Shown here in pieces: positions 36,190-46,390 of a DNA stretch of 64,000 nt. Source of the DNA: Diogma glabrata (Eukaryota; Arthropoda; Insecta; Diptera; Cylindrotomidae); NCBI GenBank assembly GCA_963693315.1, contig OY856186.1:367144359-367208358 (forward strand). Direction: 5' to 3'. The position numbers and the translations under genes were made by a program. Each line of letters opens with the position of its first letter. Within the stretch, counting starts at the first letter, position 1. A model generated the notes under the pieces. That model ran no database searches, was not told the origin of the DNA, and was given only the letters and a program-made list of their open reading frames with translations.

Positions 36190-38385
36190 CAAAGGATACA
36201 CTTTTAACTATTGCAGTCATCAAATGAAGGGAATTTTGGAGTTGGTTTTCTCATACTTGATCGCATGTATCAACATCTCATCGGCTTCTGCCCAATTAAT
36301 ATGCAGATATGCACACTAAGAATCCTCACGCAAGAATTTAATGTAACGATCGTCAATGTTCATGTACCTACTGAAGACAAAGCAGATGACCTAAAAGACC
36401 TGTTATTCCTTGAACTCGAAGAAGTCATCAATAACATTCTGCAGCACGTTATAAAAATCGTGGTAGGTTCAATACACAAATTGGTAGAAGTGCAGAACTT
36501 AAAACACATATCGGCCCTAACATCTGAACTGGCTATGATGTATGATCTAGTTATTTCAAACACTTTCTACCCTCACAAGAAAATCTACAAGGCAACGTGA
36601 TAATCATATGACGGAAGAACGGAAAATCAAATCGAGTAAATGTTCTCAAAGAGACACTTTACAAGTGTAACTACTGCCGTTTTATTATACAGAGGTACTG
36701 ATATGGACACCGATCATTATCTATGCGCCAAGAAGTCCTCAGCAAAACTTCTACGGAAAAGAAACGCGAACATATGAAGAGTTGTATCGAAAACAACAAC
36801 CAACAGGCAGCTAATGGAAATTCGAAAAAGTGTTTTGCTAATGCGCAAAATCTGACAAAAGATTCCACCCAAGATCGTCAGTCATAAAAAATGGAAACAA
36901 CGAACTTACGACAAATGAACGTGATGTGCTTGCAGTATAGCGCTCCCACTTTCCAAGCCTACTGAATAGGACGAATGAAATTGATCCTGTTCGAGCAATT
37001 GCTCCGTCAAGAGACGAGATTTTTGTCCCTTAATCAGCAATAGAAGAAGTGGAAGCTGCCATTAAAAATAAAAAAAGGCATATCACCAGGTATCGATGGA
37101 TCTGCGCAGAACCATTTAAAGTATACGATTACAAAGTATAAGATAGTATACTAAAATATACGATCTAATTTTTGTGATCTGGGATAAAGAAGAACTACCT
37201 GCTGAATGAAAAACAGCTCTCATTGTTCCGCTACTTAAGATAGGTAACCGTCTAAAATGTGCGAATTATCGTGACATCACAATGCTGCTCACTGCATATA
37301 AAATATTAGCGAATTTCATGCTTGTTCGACCCATCCCGTTCGCCAAATCGATCATCGGTGACTATCGGTGTGGTTTTCATTCCAACTGTTCAACCGTAGA
37401 TCAATGTTTTACTTTAAGGAAGGATGATTCTGAAAAAAATGTTGGGAGTACAACATCAGCATCCATCAGCTCTAAGTTGATTTCAAGCAAGCATATGAGA
37501 GTATCATCCACGGCAACAACAGGTTTTGGTCCTTTCAATATAACATCAGGTGTTCGACAAGGTGATGAACTTGCGCCCGTACTATTTAATTTGGCGCTGG
37601 AGAACGCGATAAGAAAAAGCAGAAGCAAATTCTTGGCTACGCAGATGATATTGCGCTTCTCGGACGTAGAACAATGGATATTAGGGATCAGCTCACCGCT
37701 TAAAAGAAATGATAAACGTCTTAGATCATGCATCAACACTGGCAAAACTAAACTTCTAACAACTTCTAATCTAGGAACATAACTCCCGGAAATCTGGATT
37801 CAAATATCCTGGGTCTGTACAAACATCGTCAAATGACATGCATGGCATGTATCAAAGCCCTTGTCACTGCCGCATAGAGAGTTTTCCACGCATACTTAAA
37901 ACTTCTGCGATTAAAATATCTGTCGCGTTCGCACTTTACAAAGCATTAATTCGACCTGTGCCTACCTTCAGAAGTGAAAGCTGGACACTGAACTGCACGG
38001 ACTGTAGAATTATTTCAACATTCGAGAGGAAGGTCATGTGAAAAATTTTATGGTTTATGCAAATTAGCTGAAAATTAGTAAATAATCCGAATATGAATCT
38101 CGAAAGACAGCTCCTTTGTAGCTGCGACGTAATTGGATTCATTAAATCCAACCTGATTAGATGATTTGGTCATGTAGAAAGAGCTCTACTAGACAGAATG
38201 ATAAAACAAGCATCTCAACAACAACCAGCTGGTGTTTGTTGGAGAGGTAGAGCCAGACAACGTTGACGTGCTGACATCATACAAGACCTTCGTGATACAG
38301 GATGTCCAAACTGGGGTTAACTAGTCATGGAACGAAATAAATGGAAGCTGATTTCGCAGACGGTAAAATCGTTTAACGTTTAAGA
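36190..38385 (+). pseudogene. RTE-like LINE relic (endonuclease and RT)
   Basis: A non-LTR element of the type often annotated as craniofacial development protein 2-like in insects, an RTE-group ORF. Endonuclease pieces: VTIVNVHVPTEDKADD (36339 on) and a KNTFYPHKKIYKAT segment to 36597. RT pieces: NYRDITMLLTAYKI (37264), IIGDYRCGFHSNCSTVDQ (37351), a DFKQAYESI segment in another frame (37479), SGVRQGDELAPVLFNLALE (37546), and ILGYADDIALLGR in a shifted frame (about 37632). The tail has LYKALIRPVPTF and a GHVERALLDRM segment. The YADD motif survives, but many frameshifts and stops make it dead. Confidence 0.85.
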
Positions 38386-39080
38386 AGAAATATACATTTT
38401 GTATGTTCTTATGATTTGGCAATTAGAAAGACTACATGAACAACTTTGTTAGTTATTTTTGATACTATGTTCTTTTACGTTTACGGAACCCTCGGTGAGC
38501 GAGTTTTATTCGCACTTGACCGACTTTTTTGAATTTTATTTTCGTTTTGGGCCTGATTACTGAAATTGGATCAGCAGCAAAATTATGTAATTGTGAAGCG
38601 GTGAAGTGTTAAAAACTCACAATAGTTCTGCATCCTAATTTTTGGCTTGCGACTTTCGATAAAATTATTGAAGTTCTACTTTTATTTAACAAATTTTTCT
38701 AAAGTTATAGCTAATTTATGGCAACAGCTAGCCATCAATTGAAAAATATATATAAGCGTACTGTATTTTCAGAACTGATCGTGGTGTCAGTCAATGCAAC
38801 AGCGTGTTCCATATTTTTTTGTACTAATTTCTCGAGAGTGGAACCAATCCTCCATTTTTTCATATATACAATGTATATTTTTACACGAATTTTTTTTACA
38901 CGTCTTTCTCTGGAACCAATCTGTCGTGTAAAAACAGAATTAGGTGTATTACATTCATGAGGTAAAAGTGAAATTCTTACCCCCACTTTTTTTGGCATTT
39001 CTCGACGATTTAGGACCTACTGATTCTAAAAAAGCAAAAAAATGTTTGTCTGTCTGTCACAACCGACGAAATCTAAAAAA
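38386..39080. other. Spacer after RTE relic
   Basis: At 38475-38527 there is TTACGGAACCCTCGGTGAGC, then CGCACTTGACCGAC, a sequence I know as a common tail in insect interspersed repeats; it may be the 3' end of the RTE element or a separate one. The 80-codon open frames at 38718-38998, one on each strand, are unrecognised. Confidence 0.4.
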
Positions 39081-39302
39081 CGGCTGATTTATTTTTTACC
39101 CAATTTTTTGGAAAAAAATAAAATTAATTATTTGTTTGAAATGAAATTTTATTATTATTATTGAGAATTATGGAATTATAAGTTTGTCAAAAAAATGTTC
39201 TCAAGTGTGTCAAAAGAAAGATTTTTATTTATTTTTTACCCAACTTTTTGGAAAAAAATAAAATTAACTATTTGTTTGAAATAAAATTTTATTATTATTA
39301 CT
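39081..39302. repeat. 140-bp AT-rich tandem repeat, locus 1
   Basis: One full and one partial unit with a 140-base period, marked by TTTTTTACCCAA(T/C)TTTTTGG at 39092 and 39232, then AAATTAA(T/C)TATTTGTTTG. Related units occur at 48330-48545, where TAAGTTTGTCAAAAAAAT and TCAAGTGTGTCAAAA are also shared. Right of it, at 39303, comes CTGGACCCGGCCACGCGTTG, another widespread insect repeat motif. Confidence 0.8.
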
Positions 39303-39765
39303 AGCTGGACCCGGCCACGCGTTGCAGTGGCTCAGTCTGGTTAAATATAAGAAATAAAGAAAACAGAACACACGTTTCTAATATGTTAAATTTCAGAATG
39401 GATTATACAATACAATTTTTTTGTTGTTCCATAGTCTGTGCACTCTAAAAAACGCAACACATAATTGTCCATTTGAGAAACAATCGGTATCTAGATCTAA
39501 ACGAAATTAAATTAAATTTTGTGGAGAACAGACGTGTTTTTAATTACAGCCAAAAAATAAATAAAAATTAAATTAAAAATAATTATAAAGTGATTGTGCA
39601 AGTATTAATTACAAATTTCTCTATAATATTTAAACATTTTATTTTGTATATATGTTTTATTTTATTGAGTGCATGTTTTATTATACCGAAATTTAAAAAA
39701 ATATAAAGTGAAAACATTAAAATATTTATGCAAAGTTAAATAACTAAAAACATTCCTGTTCTGAT

Positions 39766-40745
39766 ATGGCACCAGGGAGGAAACCTAATAGAAATCAACT
39801 GAATAGGATGGAAGCTACCGTTAATTCCAGTCATCAAAAATGTGGAAATTGTAATGAAATTTGCAATAAAAAAGATAAGAAGTTTAAATGCAATACATGT
39901 GACAAAACATTTCACCTTGAATGCACCGACGCTGATCGTTTTCAATATAAAAAATACACTGAAGATCATCAATGGTACTGTACTATTCAATGCAAGGATA
40001 TGAGTAATGAGAACAAAAATAATACAGTAAACGAGAATGTAATTACTAACCGAGAGATTGTTTATGATGTCAATAACCGAGATAAAACATTTGACGAAAT
40101 TATTAAATCGCAAAATTATATCTCTGATCAATTGGATACATTAATTCAAGAAAATCAATCTTTAAAATCAATCCTTAAGACTTATGCGGAAAGAACTAAA
40201 AATTTGGAAAAAGCTGTGCAAGATCTATCTAATGATGTTGAAGAGTTAAAACAAGAACGCCTTGATAATAACATGATTATAATGGGTGTTCCTAAAAATG
40301 CATCTGAAGATGATAAAATTGCAGTACAACAAATTGCTGAGGAATTAAAGGTAAATCTAGCAGTTAAAGACATTGTAGAAGTTCATAGACTTGAAAAAAA
40401 AACACTGGAGAGGGATCCGTACAAACTCACCCACCAATACTTGTAAAATTTATTCGAAAGGATATTAAAGATGCTATTAAGACAGCAAAAAAAAATTATG
40501 ATGGGAATTTATTAACACAAAAAATCTTTACTCGTGAAAAAAATGCTACCTTGCAGATATACTTGAATATGCATCTTACGCCTTATTATCACGATTTATT
40601 AAGAGATGCTAGACAGTTGAAAAAATCGTTTAACTATAAATATGTATGGTTCTCCAATAACAAAATATATGCTCGTAAAACTGAAACTTCTTCAATCATC
40701 TTAATAACATCCAAACTGCAAGTGGAAAACCTAAAAAGATACTAA
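39766..40745 (+). pseudogene. LINE ORF1 protein with PHD-like finger, frameshifted
   Basis: ORF1 proteins coat the LINE RNA. From the ATG at 39766 (MAPGRKPNRNQLNRMEA) the protein has a PHD-like zinc finger at residues ~25-78: CGNCNEICNKKDKKFKCNTC, then a DKTFHLEC segment and a final W-x-C-x-x-x-x-C. A predicted coiled-coil region (residues ~115-175, TYAERTKNLEKAVQDLSNDV) follows, then a MGVPKNASEDD segment typical of CR1-type ORF1. The frame ends at 40446 in a stop; the correct continuation (PILVKFIRKDIKDAIKTAKK through NLKRY) runs in another frame to 40745. The break lies near 40430, so one small indel has damaged the gene. Confidence 0.75.
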
Positions 40746-40777
40746 TCTAAATAAAGTGTAAAATTTAAAAAAAAATT

Positions 40778-41317
40778 ATGGATTCAAGTGAATTAGTTCA
40801 ATCAATTGATATAGAACATACAGTCAATAGTTTTTCTAGCAAATTATATAAAAAAGATAATCTTAATATATTATACATAAACATTAGAAGTTTGAGGAAT
40901 AAGTTGGATTCATTGAAGGATATACTTGCATCATATACATTTTCAATTCATATAATAGTGTTAGTAGAAGTGTGGATTTATAATAATGAATGTGATCAAT
41001 ATTCGATAAATAATTATACTCAACATTTTCAAACAAGAGAGGATTCAAGAGGTAGAGGTATGGCGATCTACGTCATTAATGATATACAATCAAATATTAT
41101 CTATAGTGAGTGCAATGAGAGTAACGAGTTTTTAGTTGTTAATCTCATAGACTTAAAAATAAAATTAATATCAGTATATAATCAATCAGGTATGCACACA
41201 CATTCATTTTTATGTAACTTAAATAAATTACTTGAAAGACACCAGAATTGCGTAGTTATTGGTGATTTTAATTTGGATTTGTTGAAACGAGAAGACAGTC
41301 TAATCGCTGAATATAAA
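40778..41317 (+). CDS. LINE ORF2, endonuclease part (5' of insertion)
   Basis: Start of ORF2, an APE-type endonuclease plus reverse transcriptase. From the ATG at 40778, 32 bases after the ORF1 end, the frame is open for 180 codons. It shows LNILYINIRSLRNKLDSL (N-x-R-S-L-x-N-K, endonuclease motif), LVEVWIY at the usual E position, a SRGRGMAIYV segment and VVIGDFNLDLL (GDFN motif). It is cut after the codon AAA (41315-41317) by a DNA transposon; a stop in the transposon follows at once. The rest is at 43470-45827 in a compatible frame, with the AAA codon duplicated. Confidence 0.85.
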
Positions 41318-41352
41318 TAGTCCAGGAAAATTAGTCAAATAAAGGCAAGAAT

Positions 41353-41863
41353 CTCGGAATGAGAGATAGTCGGCTGTAAACTTGTATAAACCTTTATTTT
41401 GGCACCCTAAATCTTGTCTCAAAACCTACTTATCGTAGGGTGTCCGCGTCTACAGATATTCCAAGGTCAAAGGTAAAAAAATCGATTTTATACACATTTA
41501 TTGCAAATATCTCGTTTCCTATGGGCTTTATGCTATTTGTATATATAATAAATATTGTAGAGGATTAAATTCTCTACAACTTTTGTTTAAACATTTTTTT
41601 ATATATTGAACCATTTTTGAGATAGAGAGCAGACGGCGCGCAGTGTTTAACTATTTAGAGTATGATTCGAGGTCAACCTGTAGTCTCGATTTAAAACATG
41701 CTGTATAAAGTTTATAAACTATTGATAAATATATGATTCTAAATAATTTGCATTTTTTTTAACTATTACGTTATAGTTAATATTTTTTTCCATAATTCAG
41801 TATCTATTCATTTAATAACACTTACCTACTCGTGTAATTATAAAGTTATTAAGGGAAATACTT
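41353..41863. repeat. Left terminal inverted repeat of Academ-like element
   Basis: Inverted partner of 42934-43443. It starts CTCGGAATGAGAGATAGTCG and ends near GTTATTAAGGGAAATAC. It includes a CACCCTAAAT...GTAGGGTG stretch and GAGACTACAGG-type blocks (as CCTGTAGTCTC here). Confidence 0.92.
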
Positions 41864-42005
41864 TAATTATTTTTTAATTCTAATATAATTTATACTATTT
41901 ACTTCCTAACTAAATAAAAAGAAAAGAATTAAATTTTTAATTAATCTTTTTATTGAAAAATACCGTTCCATACATATAAGAACGTTGAAATTTAAAAATT
42001 GAATA

Positions 42006-42676
42006 ATAATAATAAAAAAAACTACAAGTTCTAATTTCAATTTTCTTCTTCTTCTTCATCATTGTCTTCCAGTCGCTGTAAAATTTCAAATTCCTCTGTG
42101 TTCTCGTCTTCAACGTCATTTGTCTGTTCTTCCAGGATTTCGGGATCAAAAGTACCGTCTTCATTGATATCACTCTGATATGGTGAAGCATTAAGACAAG
42201 CTTGCCCATTACACTGCCCGCAAGCTAAAGAGCACTGCAACCCTGCTTTCCTGCATCCACATCGCGAACCACAACCATTCTTGCAGTAATAATAAGAACA
42301 TCCGCATCATCTCTGATCTGTTTTGTTGTGATATTAACAGCTTGTAATATTTCAATAAGCATATTGATTAGCTTTTTTTTTTTATTATTTTGATTTGATA
42401 GAAATTTGTCTTGGGTAATAGGTACAACCATGGTTTCGCCGAAACAAACTTCGTATGTTTTTGAAAGGGCAGCAGTTCTTCTCAGCTGCTCCATTGCTTT
42501 TATGTTTTTTTTATAGTCTGAATATCCATCAAATACAACAACAATTTTTGAACCATAATGTCTTTGTAAATAATTCACGTATTTATCTAAAATAATAGAA
42601 AAAGTGTCTTCTCTACTCCAGAAAACGCGATGCAGAAGAAATCCACCATCAATAATGAACGTTACATTATTTTCAT
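42006..42676 (-). pseudogene. XPG/FEN-like nuclease and Cys8 relic of the transposon
   Basis: Read on the minus strand from about 42676: FIIDGGFLLHRVFWSREDTF, then KIVVVFDGYSDYKKNIKAME (the FDG-Y...K pattern and a following RR, as in XPG/FEN-type proteins), ITQDKFLSNQNN, and DDADVLIIT (acidic motif). The frame then shifts, and the other frame carries CKNGCGSRCGCRKAGLQCSL, followed by ACGQCNGQACLNASPY. That is eight cysteines in 32 residues. An acidic C-terminus (EEQTNDVEDENTEEFE...DNDEEEEEN) ends at 42037. Intact relatives should have more sequence between DADVLII and the cysteines, so the relic is internally deleted. It may have been the transposase; that is inference. Confidence 0.6.
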
Positions 42677-42803
42677 GAACGAATTACAATTATGTCAATT
42701 GTTTTGTTTCTATGCTGTCTATGATTTACATATTTTAACATGTTGACAAAAACTTTAGCAGGCAAACTGGAAATTAATCGAAATATTTTACTGTCGCGGA
42801 TAA

Positions 42804-42938
42804 AATAGCATCTTGTATTCGCATAGGATGATGGCAATCCTTCACTCGAATGATTCCCTCCACTCGCTTCGCTCGTTACGGGAAATTTCATCCTCGTGAA
42901 GAATTGCCATCATTCTAAGCTCATACAAGAATTTACTA
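42804..42938. repeat. Imperfect hairpin at the inner edge of the right inverted repeat
   Basis: Two ~56-base arms (left 42804-42858, right 42879-42938) pair imperfectly; matching blocks are GATGATGGCAAT / ATTGCCATCATT and the CTTCACTCGA / CTCGTGAAG region. The loop is CCACTCGCTTCGCTCG. Its right arm ends where the long inverted repeat begins. It may be a nested MITE or part of the element. Confidence 0.6.
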
Positions 42939-43443
42939 TTTCCTTAATAACTTTATAATTACACGAGTAGGTAAGTGTTATTAAATGAATAGATACTGAA
43001 TTATTGAAAAAAATATTAACTATAACGTAATAGTTAAAAAAAATGCAAATTATTTAGAATCATATATTTATCAATAATTTATAAACTTTATACAGCATGT
43101 TTTAAATCGAGACTACAGGTTGACCTCGAATGATACTCTTAATAGTTAAACACTGCACGCGCTCTGCTCTCTATCTCAAAAATGGTTCAATATATAAAAA
43201 AATGTTTAAACAAAAGTTGTAGAGAATTTAATCCTCTACAATATTTATTATATATACAAATAGCATAAAGCCCATAGGAAACGAGATATTTGCAATAAAT
43301 GTGTATAAAATCGATTTTTTTACCTTTGACCTTGGAATATCTGTAGACGCGGACACCCTACGATAAGTAGGTTTTGAGACAAGATTTAGGGTGCCAAAAT
43401 AAAGGTTTATACAAGTTTACAGCCGACTATCTCTCATTCCGAG
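42934..43443. repeat. Right terminal inverted repeat of Academ-like element
   Basis: Inverted copy of 41353-41863. The last ~70 bases before 43469 are open in the LINE frame, so an uninterrupted frame starts at 43374 inside this repeat. That start is an artefact of the insertion. Confidence 0.92.
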
Positions 43444-43469
43444 GTGAAACCCCTAATATTCCTGGACTA

Positions 43470-45827
43470 AAAAGTATTTTGAATTCTAACGGTTTTCTTG
43501 TTTTAAACAAAATCGAAAAGCCTTATGCAACAAGAATTGCACATACTACTATATCATCAACATACACAATTCTGGATCATTTTATTACTGATATGGTGAA
43601 CCGTAATTTCTCTTTATCGCTTTTCGATCACTGTATAAGTGATCATCGTTTATTGCTTGCAAATCTAAATACAACAGAACTTAAAAATGTAAAAGTAAAA
43701 ATAAAAAAGAAGATTTTGGACTATGATGCAATAAATGACGTTCACTTATCACAGATGATTAACTCTTGTCATACTTTTAAGGAGCTAATAAATGTGTGTA
43801 AACAAACTATTGATAAACATTCATATGAATTAACAATTGATCTTTCTGTCAATTCCCGCAATCCTTGGATTTCGAAATTGATAAAAAAAAATGTAAAAAT
43901 AAGAGATAAATTCTATAAACTAAAAACTAAATATCCAAATAATTTGTATTTTTCCAATAGATTTTTATTTTTTAAGAGTGAAGTTCTTAAAATGATTAAA
44001 GAGGAGAAAATAAAATTCTTTCGAAATGAACTGCACAAAAATGATGTTCGAAGTTTATGGCAAATTCTAAATAAATACGTTTTCAATAAAACAAAAAATC
44101 AAAAAAATATTAAACTTAAAGATGATTTTGGAAGAATTGTTGATGACAAAAAACAAATTTGTGATAAATTTAACGAATACTTTATTAATTGTGTTGATGA
44201 CCTTATTTCTGATACTCCTGATGTAAATAATGATACTCCTTATAATGATATGATTGATCCTCCTTTGATAACTGAGCCGTTTGTATTGACACAAACCAAC
44301 GAAGAAGAAATTATGGATATAATAAATAGTTTAAATAAAAAATCGGCGGTTGGATTTGATACCATCTCTTCTAAATTTTGTGCTCACTTTAAGAAGATAT
44401 TGTCAAAAAAAGTTGCTGACCTTATTAATGACTCAATGAAATCGTTTACCTTTCCAGAGGAACTAAAAGTAGCACAAGTTTGTCCTGTTTTTAAAAAAGG
44501 GGACACTTATGAGATCTGTAATTATAGGCCTATCTCAGTACTTTCAACATTTTCTAAATGTATGGAAATAGTAATTTATAAACGCTTAGATAAATACTGT
44601 ATAACTAATCAAATAATAAATGAAAATCAATTTGGGTTCATTCGAGGCTCCAGTACACTAGCAGCTGTAAGTCAACTGATTCTCAAAATCAAAGATGGGT
44701 TAGATAAGAAACTATATACAGCATGTTTATTTATCGACCTTCAAAAAGCATTCGATACAATATGTTTTAGATTGCTTTTATACAAACTCAAAAAGATTGG
44801 CATAGCTTCTAATGAACTCAAATTATTTGAATCGTACCTATCCAATAGACCCCAATATGTGAAAATATCTGACTCTATAAGCGCTTCATTAAATATTAAA
44901 CATGGTGTTCCACAAGGCTCGCTATTAGGACCTCTTCTTTTCATAATTTATATTAATGACTTGCTGTCGTTGAAATTGCATGGATTACTACAAATGTATG
45001 CTGACGACACTGCCATCATTTATGCTGAAAAAAATAGCAACGATCTAATGACTAAGATGCAAGAAGATATAAATAAAATTAACGAATGGATTATAAAAAA
45101 TCATCTTAAAATAAAAACATCAAAAACAAATTATATAATCTTCGAAACAACAAATAAAAATCTTAATGACCTGCTTTCTTTCTCAATTAAGGTAGATGAC
45201 AATACAATTAAACGTGTCTATGAATCAAAATATCTTGGTCTAACACTAGACTCATATCTGACTTTCGATCATCACATTCAAAATATTAAAAGTAAAATAA
45301 GATCGATTTCTTTTATTTTATACAAAATGAAATTCATATTACCAATAGCAACAAAATATCTTATATTTAACGCCCACGTGATGAGTCATATAAGATACCT
45401 TCTCCCAATTTGGGGTTTCTCAGCTCAATTTAGATTAAATGATGTCAAGCGGCTTATCAATAAATGTTTAAAAAGTGTAAAGGGTCTACCACATTTAACC
45501 TCGTCAAAAACCTTATATAGTAGAAATATTCTATCCTTGGATTCTCTAATAAAATATGAATCGGTTCTTCTAGTCTTCAAAATCCAAAATAATTTAATAA
45601 GAAATACAGTCATTTTGACAAAGGTGGATTCAGTACATGATTACTCCACAAGGCAAAGAAACGATTATTATATAAATTTCTATCGAACTTCGGGCGGTCA
45701 ATCAAATTTTTTATATCAGGGACTGTCAGTTTTTAATAGTTTACCAAACAATATAAAATCAGAAAAACAGATCTCTAAATTTAAGGAATCGTTGAAAAAT
45801 CATATATTTCAATTGTCACTAAAATAA
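43470..45827 (+). CDS. LINE ORF2, endonuclease end and reverse transcriptase
   Basis: Continuation of the ORF2 cut at 41317. It begins with the rest of the endonuclease (SDHRLLLANL, catalytic SDH), then a spacer and a complete RT. RT motifs: NKKSAVGFDTISSKF, CPVFKKGDTYEICNYRPISV, FGFIRGSSTLAA, CLFIDLQKAFDTI, HGVPQGSLLGPLLFIIYIND, LLQMYADDTAIIY (YADD at 44997-45008), and the LG-x-T-L-D block. The C-terminus, FNSLPNNIKSEKQISKFKES, is typical of CR1-group proteins. No stop or frameshift is seen, so with the insertion removed ORF2 would be 964 codons. The element may therefore have been active until the transposon landed. Confidence 0.85.
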   Translation, partial: KSILNSNGFLVLNKIEKPYATRIAHTTISSTYTILDHFITDMVNRNFSLSLFDHCISDHRLLLANLNTTELKNVKVKIKKKILDYDAINDVHLSQMINSCHTFKELINVCKQTIDKHSYELTIDLSVNSRNPWISKLIKKNVKIRDKFYKLKTKYPNNLYFSNRFLFFKSEVLKMIKEEKIKFFRNELHKNDVRSLWQILNKYVFNKTKNQKNIKLKDDFGRIVDDKKQICDKFNEYFINCVDDLISDTPDVNNDTPYNDMIDPPLITEPFVLTQTNEEEIMDIINSLNKKSAVGFDTISSKFCAHFKKILSKKVADLINDSMKSFTFPEELKVAQVCPVFKKGDTYEICNYRPISVLSTFSKCMEIVIYKRLDKYCITNQIINENQFGFIRGSSTLAAVSQLILKIKDGLDKKLYTACLFIDLQKAFDTICFRLLLYKLKKIGIASNELKLFESYLSNRPQYVKISDSISASLNIKHGVPQGSLLGPLLFIIYINDLLSLKLHGLLQMYADDTAIIYAEKNSNDLMTKMQEDINKINEWIIKNHLKIKTSKTNYIIFETTNKNLNDLLSFSIKVDDNTIKRVYESKYLGLTLDSYLTFDHHIQNIKSKIRSISFILYKMKFILPIATKYLIFNAHVMSHIRYLLPIWGFSAQFRLNDVKRLINKCLKSVKGLPHLTSSKTLYSRNILSLDSLIKYESVLLVFKIQNNLIRNTVILTKVDSVHDYSTRQRNDYYINFYRTSGGQSNFLYQGLSVFNSLPNNIKSEKQISKFKESLKNHIFQLSLK

Positions 45828-46290
45828 AATTTTATTATTCGGTATATGTTCACGAGTAAGTCTTCAAAAACTATCGAACTTTTTAATTGTGCAGTTCATA
45901 TCAACTCCACTCATAATCTTCCATCTTTATCTGTTATTTAATTTTTGTTGTAATTATTATTAAATTAAGAAGGCCTATTAAACTTAGAATATTAAAAAGA
46001 ATTATAATATAATATGTTTAGAATAAGAATAGTTAAAACCTTTTTTGTTTTTAATATTAAATATTTATGTATAATATTAATTTAACAAATACACGTAATT
46101 AAAAACGTCTGTTAATCCAATATAAAAAACCAAATGTTTACGGATAAGCACATATTGTGCTTTTGTAAATGATAGCTTATAAGGCATAAATTATTTTAAA
46201 CTCAAAATTTAAAAGAATTTAAATCAAAATTGTAAATTTTTCTCTTATAAACAAAAGAATAAAGAAAAAAAAAAAAAAAAAAAAAAAAAA
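45828..46290 (+). other. 3' UTR and A tail of the CR1-group LINE
   Basis: AT-rich, non-coding, ending in an A run of about 27 (46264-46290). Right of it comes the minus-strand Helitron relic. Confidence 0.7.
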
Positions 46291-46390
46291 CCACAATTGT
46301 AATGTTTTGCCTTGAAATTTGTTGATGGTGAATGCAAATGCCAATTAAATTAGGAATTAGAATCTTTTCATTTCATTTTCGCTATGTGAG

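Larger units (their letters stand above)
41318..43469 (-). mobile_element. Academ-like DNA transposon with ~510-bp inverted repeats
   Basis: A 2152-bp insertion in LINE ORF2. Outermost ends are TAGTCCAGGAA and TTCCTGGACTA. After a short unmatched stretch, long inverted repeats run 41353-41863 and 42934-43443, about 510 bp and highly similar. AAA flanks both sides (41315-41317, 43470-43472), a 3-bp target duplication confirmed by the LINE reading frame. The interior has a minus-strand gene relic with XPG/FEN-like sequence and an eight-cysteine cluster. Academ elements are described with 3-4 bp duplications, an XPG-like nuclease and a Cys8 finger, so I place it there. Long terminal repeats would also fit a fold-back or MULE type. 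The interior is deleted. Confidence 0.7.
39303..46290 (+). mobile_element. CR1-group LINE with PHD-type ORF1, split by an Academ-like transposon
   Basis: The element spans an approximate 5' end, ORF1 (39766-40745, one frameshift), ORF2 (40778-45827, split by 41318-43469), a ~430-bp AT-rich 3' UTR and a ~27-base A tail (46264-46290). The 5' boundary is set at the change in sequence at 39303 and is uncertain. Without the insertion the LINE is about 4.8 kb. ORF2 has an APE endonuclease and RT without RNase H, and ORF1 has a PHD-like zinc finger, a set typical of the CR1 group. It lies next to a minus-strand Helitron relic. Confidence 0.8.

Noticed and set aside
43374..43469. Apparent N-terminus of the 817-codon frame
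   Set aside because: These 32 codons are the end of the Academ-like inverted repeat fused by chance to LINE ORF2.
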